A program made the position numbers and the translations under genes. From contig CM055101.1 in the NCBI GenBank assembly GCA_029204225.1, positions 33,673,683 to 33,737,682 on the forward strand: a stretch of DNA of 64,000 nucleotides. Reading direction: 5' to 3'. Numbering within the stretch: position 1 is the first letter of the stretch; the number at the start of each line of letters is the position of its first letter. Below the pieces are notes generated by a model. The model was not told the origin of the DNA. It did no database searches and worked only from the letters and a program-made list of their open reading frames with translations. Shown here one piece after another: positions 25,379 to 31,300 of the stretch. The stretch is from Diphasiastrum complanatum. Its lineage: Eukaryota; Streptophyta; Lycopodiopsida; Lycopodiales; Lycopodiaceae.

Positions 25379-28300
25379 GGCTGGCGCCCTCTCCATCACG
25401 GCTGCTGGCGCAGCTCCATCGCGCTGCTGGCCGCCTAATCCATGTTGCTGCTGGCACCTGCTCCTTGCGCCCTCCATCGCGGCTGCTAGCGCCCTCCATC
25501 GCCCTTCCTCTTTGAGCCTGTTCATCGCTGATGGTGCCTAGCTAGCCATCCTTGCTTGCCTATCCTTCAGATCTGCAAAATGCCTCGTCGAAAAGGGGTT
25601 ATTCCTGATCCATCTTCTGTTTCCATCATTGCCTCGGCCTTTCAAACAGATCCAACTTCCCCTTCTACGTCTATGCCCGTTGCAATTCCTATCTCTCCAT
25701 CAAATCCTATTACCAACAATGAAACTACTGTAGCTATTCCCTTGACTCCAAACACTCCAGACACTCCAGAAGCACCTGCTTCTCTCCCCACATATACCTT
25801 AGTCCGTCTTCTTCGTGAAGATCAACTCCATCTATTTGAATACCTTAACAATCAAAGAGAGAAACTTGCTTCCCATGATTCTCTACTTCTCGCTGTGCAA
25901 TCGCACCTTTAGAAGCTAGACACTTCCATTGAAGCACTCAAGAAGGAAGTTGCAGTTATCAAAAGTGAAAATTCTTCCCAAATCGCTACTTCAGAAAAGA
26001 TTCAGCAGCTCAAAAATCAGGTGGAATAGCACCATACGGCTGTCCAATCATGGGCAGATGTACTTAAAGGTTCATCTACAGCTATCTCTCCACACCATCA
26101 CCTTCGTTTATCTCAGCCACGTTCAACGACGGCCGTCTGCGAGAACACAAAGCTCTCAATGTCCGTGTTAGAGGTATCCCGAACTCCCAAAATGTTGTTG
26201 AAGAAGTTGAAAAGTTTTTGGAAGAAAATCTTCAGCACCATAGCAAAGGTATGGAAACTGCTTCGCGACCTAAGAAGGACCCAGACACTCTTGTCATCCG
26301 CTTCACATCAGTGTCTCACCGGCGCGAAGTTTTAGAAAACGATCTAAATTGCGTGATACCAAAATCTATTTGGACGAAGATCTTACTTTCATCCAAGTCC
26401 AAGAACGTAAGAAAGCAAGACAAGAAGCTCTATCAACTGGCAAATGGCTTATCTATCGTGACGGCATTATCAGATTTGTGGATCGTAAGCCTATAGTTAA
26501 TGAGGGTCTTAATTTTGAGATAGAGTTTGAATTAGAGAAATGAAGAGATGTCCAGTTGAGCATGTAAATGGTACACGTACCATATGATCCTGGTTATATC
26601 ACTCTCTTCTTAGTTAGTTTAATTTTAGTTAGTTTGTTTTTGACGGCACTGATCCGTCTTGTTTCCATCTTATCTGAAGTACTTGCTCGTCTTATACGCC
26701 TTTCGGCATGGAAAAGACGTTAATAAAGCTTTCTTTCTTTCTTCCTTCTACTTCATCCTCTTTGAAGGTAGAAGAGCAAAGGCATGCAAAGTTTGATCAT
26801 TGTCTTTCTACAAGTACAAATTTGCATCGGAATGTTGGTATGGTAGAGCATTCTTCTTCTCTTGAGCCATTTGTTGCAAATGATGGATGCATTAGTGAAG
26901 AACTTTATGAGCAAGCTTCTCAAGTTAATGTTTTGGAAAAGGCTGAAATCAAGCATTCTTTGAAGCCATTTTGTACTTATGGAGGAGGGAAAAAAATCAT
27001 GTCAATTAGTACATTGGTTCAAAGTGGCGTGTTGCTGGATTTTTTGGGTGTTCAAAGTGGCAAGCTGCTGGTTTTTTTCTTAAAGATGGTGGACAGCATA
27101 TTCACCCATGGTTTATTAATCATTTTCAGCCTATGTTACATCGTGAGCATCCTATTATGCATCGGGCACGGCCCGTGAAAGGTTTTTGGACAGCAAGGTC
27201 CACATTTGGAACACTTTGGACAGCAAAGTGTTGGTGATTTTGTGGCTGTTGGACAGCTTGCTACAGCCTCTTGTTGGTTGTCCGAGTCTTTGCAGGATAA
27301 CAAAGCATCCTTTTACCTTGGAGGAAACACACATGCCTCACCAAAATCAGTACCTTATGCTGATTTTCCTGTTTTGATGCTTACTTCTTATGATGACGGT
27401 GTTGTCTTACCTAGTGTTGGTGAGCAGATCATTGATAGTAAGATTCGGGAGGATGTGATGGTAAAAGAGTATCATACTCTTCTTTATGTTTCTTGTGGTA
27501 AGAAGACTTATGGAATCATGTGGGAACCATTGGTGGATTGCAAATCCATATTTCAGCTTGTGACTGGTTTTTTGGTTCCTTACTTTGGATGGAGCATGCT
27601 TGTCTTCACTCTTCGACTTGATGCTACCGCACTTCGTATTCTACATCTCTTCTACATCGGGCATGATTGGGGCTGAGATTTCGGCTACTTCGACTACTTC
27701 AAGCTGAAGTTTTTTTTTTTGGCGGCACTAAGCTTGTTGGACAGCAAGCTACATCTTTTCTTTTTCGGCTACATGGAGTTTTGGGCAGCATGCAACACTT
27801 TGCATTTTGTTGCAATTTTTCATACTTCATGTCATGTTATGTTTTTACATTATCATTTAAGGAGGGTGTTAGAAATAATAAATGATAATGTTAGTTTCCC
27901 ATAGGTTACTTTGACCCAAAAGGTCGAGACTTGTGTAACCATGGGTTAGGTTTATTATTTAGACCATGTTAAGTCAGTTTTAGTTAAGTTGGACCCAATT
28001 TTGGTCTAGTAGTAACTCGTGGGTCCAAGTAAAGTCTAATTATGTTAAGGGCCCCTATCTTGACTTTTGGGGGTGCCCTATAATTAGTAGTGGGTTTGGA
28101 AGGTTCTAGAACTTAGGGTTTGGAAGAGTCTAGGCCCTTGAAAGGCCTATTCATATGTACTCATTATTCATTTGTAATTTATTCCCTTTCAAGCATTGCT
28201 ACTACTTTCTCTCTCCTTGAGGGCGCCTAACCCTCTCCCTCCTCCTCTTCTTCTTCTTCCTCTTCTTCTTCTTGTATATGGAAATTGAATGTTAGAAGGA

Positions 28301-31300
28301 GCTTGGCACTTTGATTTCCTACAGATTACTCTTACTCAAACCAAAGACCAAAACTACCCCTAAATGGATCCTAATTTGATAGCTTTTCGGGATAGAGAGT
28401 GTACGAGGGAGAGGGTAAAGCTCCATGATAGGCAAGCTTGCAAAGGTAGTACATTGCCAATTGTGATTGCTATTCTAGTTGGAGTGCCTTAGGTACTAAC
28501 AATTTGATGTTGGTAAATCTATTATAAATAATGTTGTGAATATAGTGTGCACTCGTAACTTGGTATCAAAGCATTTCACAGACAAAGAAAAAGGTTTTCT
28601 AATTCAGAAACTCATTCTATTAGACCTAAAAATCATTCAAATAGAGGGAACATGATAAATCATGATGTGCAAAATACCAAGCGTTAATGACTAACATCAT
28701 TACTTTGCTTGTAATGATAAGAAAAATCAATATAGGGGCTACAGCAGGATAGTTTGATGTTCAATGAATTATTTCAAAGTTATCATTCATTCAGCCAAAA
28801 AGGATCGAAAGAACAAATCCATTGGCTAAAGATTACATCAGGAGGAACAAACATTGGCGGTACCGGTATGCTACTTTGCTAGCCAAAAATCCACAATATG
28901 TATATAAATGGGTTTAAATAGTGATAAAACGTTTGGTGATATTAGAGTGAAAATCTCAGAATAGATGGACACATCATCTTGATATAGAACTTCAATGTCA
29001 AACAAGAAAGGATAAAGTAGTGTTTTATAACTTGCAAAGTGACCCTCTTTGGCTACAAGACTTAGCATTCTGTTTTATAACTTGCGAAGTGACCCTCTTT
29101 GGCCAATATTGAAGAATTTTGTAAAGAAAGTGCTAACAAAAAGCATATATTGTTGCATTCCAAAAACTCACAATAGTTAAAATAATTATCTCTTGTACAT
29201 GTAGAAAACAACAAATTCGAGACACTTAGCAAAAAAATGTCTTTCTTAGAGAGCACTATTTGACAAACCCAAGTCACATACCAACAATGTCAAGCCGGAA
29301 GTTTGGTTGGATTTCACAACAAGAATGAGATAATGGAATATCAAATAAAAAATTCGAAAGCCTACCATTATTTATAAGAAACAAAATTGATGAATTTATC
29401 ACCCAAACACCTAATGGTAAATCTCCAGATATCTGTCATAATAAGGATTAAATTCTATTCGTTCTTGTATGGTAAACCTCTAGACATCTAGGACTTCCAA
29501 GTAAAAACATTCAAGTGGAGTAAGACCACGTTATCCCCATACATCATGTATTCATTCAATCATGCCATGCAAGAATACTTTCTCAAAGAATGGACACAAA
29601 GCATTAGAGTTGTCAAAAAATGGAAACAAGTAAGATTCCATCCACCAACTATTGCATTGTTATGGCAAAACATATCTTATCCAAATCATGGGGAGCCATA
29701 GGGAAAGTAGCTTATTGTTTGTTGAAACTAAACAGTTTATGGGCCATGGAAAAAGTACGATTTAGGCAAATTTTCCACACACCTTGGGAGATACTATCAT
29801 GGAAGAAAGTTAACAGAATCTCTTGTGTTGTTTACGGGTCATGGAACAAGCAAGACTTAGGTGAATGGACCAATTGGCAACCTTGAGAGATACTATCATG
29901 GATGAGAGACACAAAAAAAAAAAAAATTATCTTAAGTTCTTTTGTCAACTTTTGATAGGCCAACATAGTACCAAGGGCTAGACTTTGAGAGCAAATGGAA
30001 GAGATACTAGTTCTAATCTATATTCAATATGCAATAATGACAAAGTGAGATCTACTCTCCAAAGAAAGCCTAAAAAGGCTGATCATATTTACAAGCAGAT
30101 AATTCACACTTTGTGCAACTTCACTAAGTGAGAAGCATGAACTGTTTCATGATTCCTACAAAACCAAGACCTCTTGTCTCCTAAATTGAGATCTTCCATA
30201 AACATGCATAAAGGCATAATGCAAAAATCTGTGTTTGCCAATTTTAAGGTAAATATGCATGCATCCTTGGATGGTTATGCAAGGGCAAAGAGTAAGTCCA
30301 CTTGTAAAGTTCATAAATGAGCCTGCTTGTATTAAGTTTCAAAATCATTAAGGCGTTACATATTTTCTATTCACGCAAAAGATGTGGCCTTTGAAAAGTT
30401 TACATCCTCTTTATTCTTCTTGCTGATTGACAATTTTATAGTAAAGATTTGATTGGGCATTGATCATGCAGCTTGAAAGTTTCCTTAATTGCCGACAATA
30501 AAAACTTTATCCCAATTGCAACTACAAAAACTGGAATAAACTCTATAGATCTTCAGTTGTCAATGCCGTTGAAAGAGATGTTATTTACCATGTGTGAGAT
30601 TGTGAAGAAGACCATTAACATGCATGCTTTTCCGAATTTCCATTCCGATAGCTGTTAGATCATTCACTGCTCTCGAGTACCACGACATTTCATCTTTTGC
30701 CTTGCAATCTGAAGTAGAAAATACATAAGCTATTCCCATACTTTAAATTTGGAAAATGAGCCTGGAACTGTTGAATGTTAGAGCTAAAGCCACTTAAATC
30801 CAACTAGAATACTGTACTACAGATACGACCTTATTAAAGATGTAATGACATTAAATTTCATCTGTAAATCTGAGTTAAAAAATACATAAGCTAATCCCAT
30901 ACTTTGAATGTTCGTAGATAATGAGCCTAGAAGTATTGAATGCCAGAGCTAAAGCCACTTTGATCCAACCAGAATGCTGTACTACATATATGACCCTAAT
31001 AAAATGTACATACATTGAATTCCATCTATTATACACAAAATAATTTATCTAAAGCATGGCAACACACCAGAAAAATCACATTAAATTGCAAGATCACCAG
31101 TCAGTTCTTGAAAAAGACTCACCACAAAGGTCTTCAAGATATATGCCTGCAGCTGCACCAGTAAACATCCCAAGAGCTACTCTCGTACAAAGCCCTCTAT
31201 CTGCCTTCGAATTGGAACCCAAAAACGGCACTGGACGAATCTGAAATGTTAAGTTTGTCGTTAAGAGGATGAACTTCAAATGAAACTACAGAGAAGCAAA

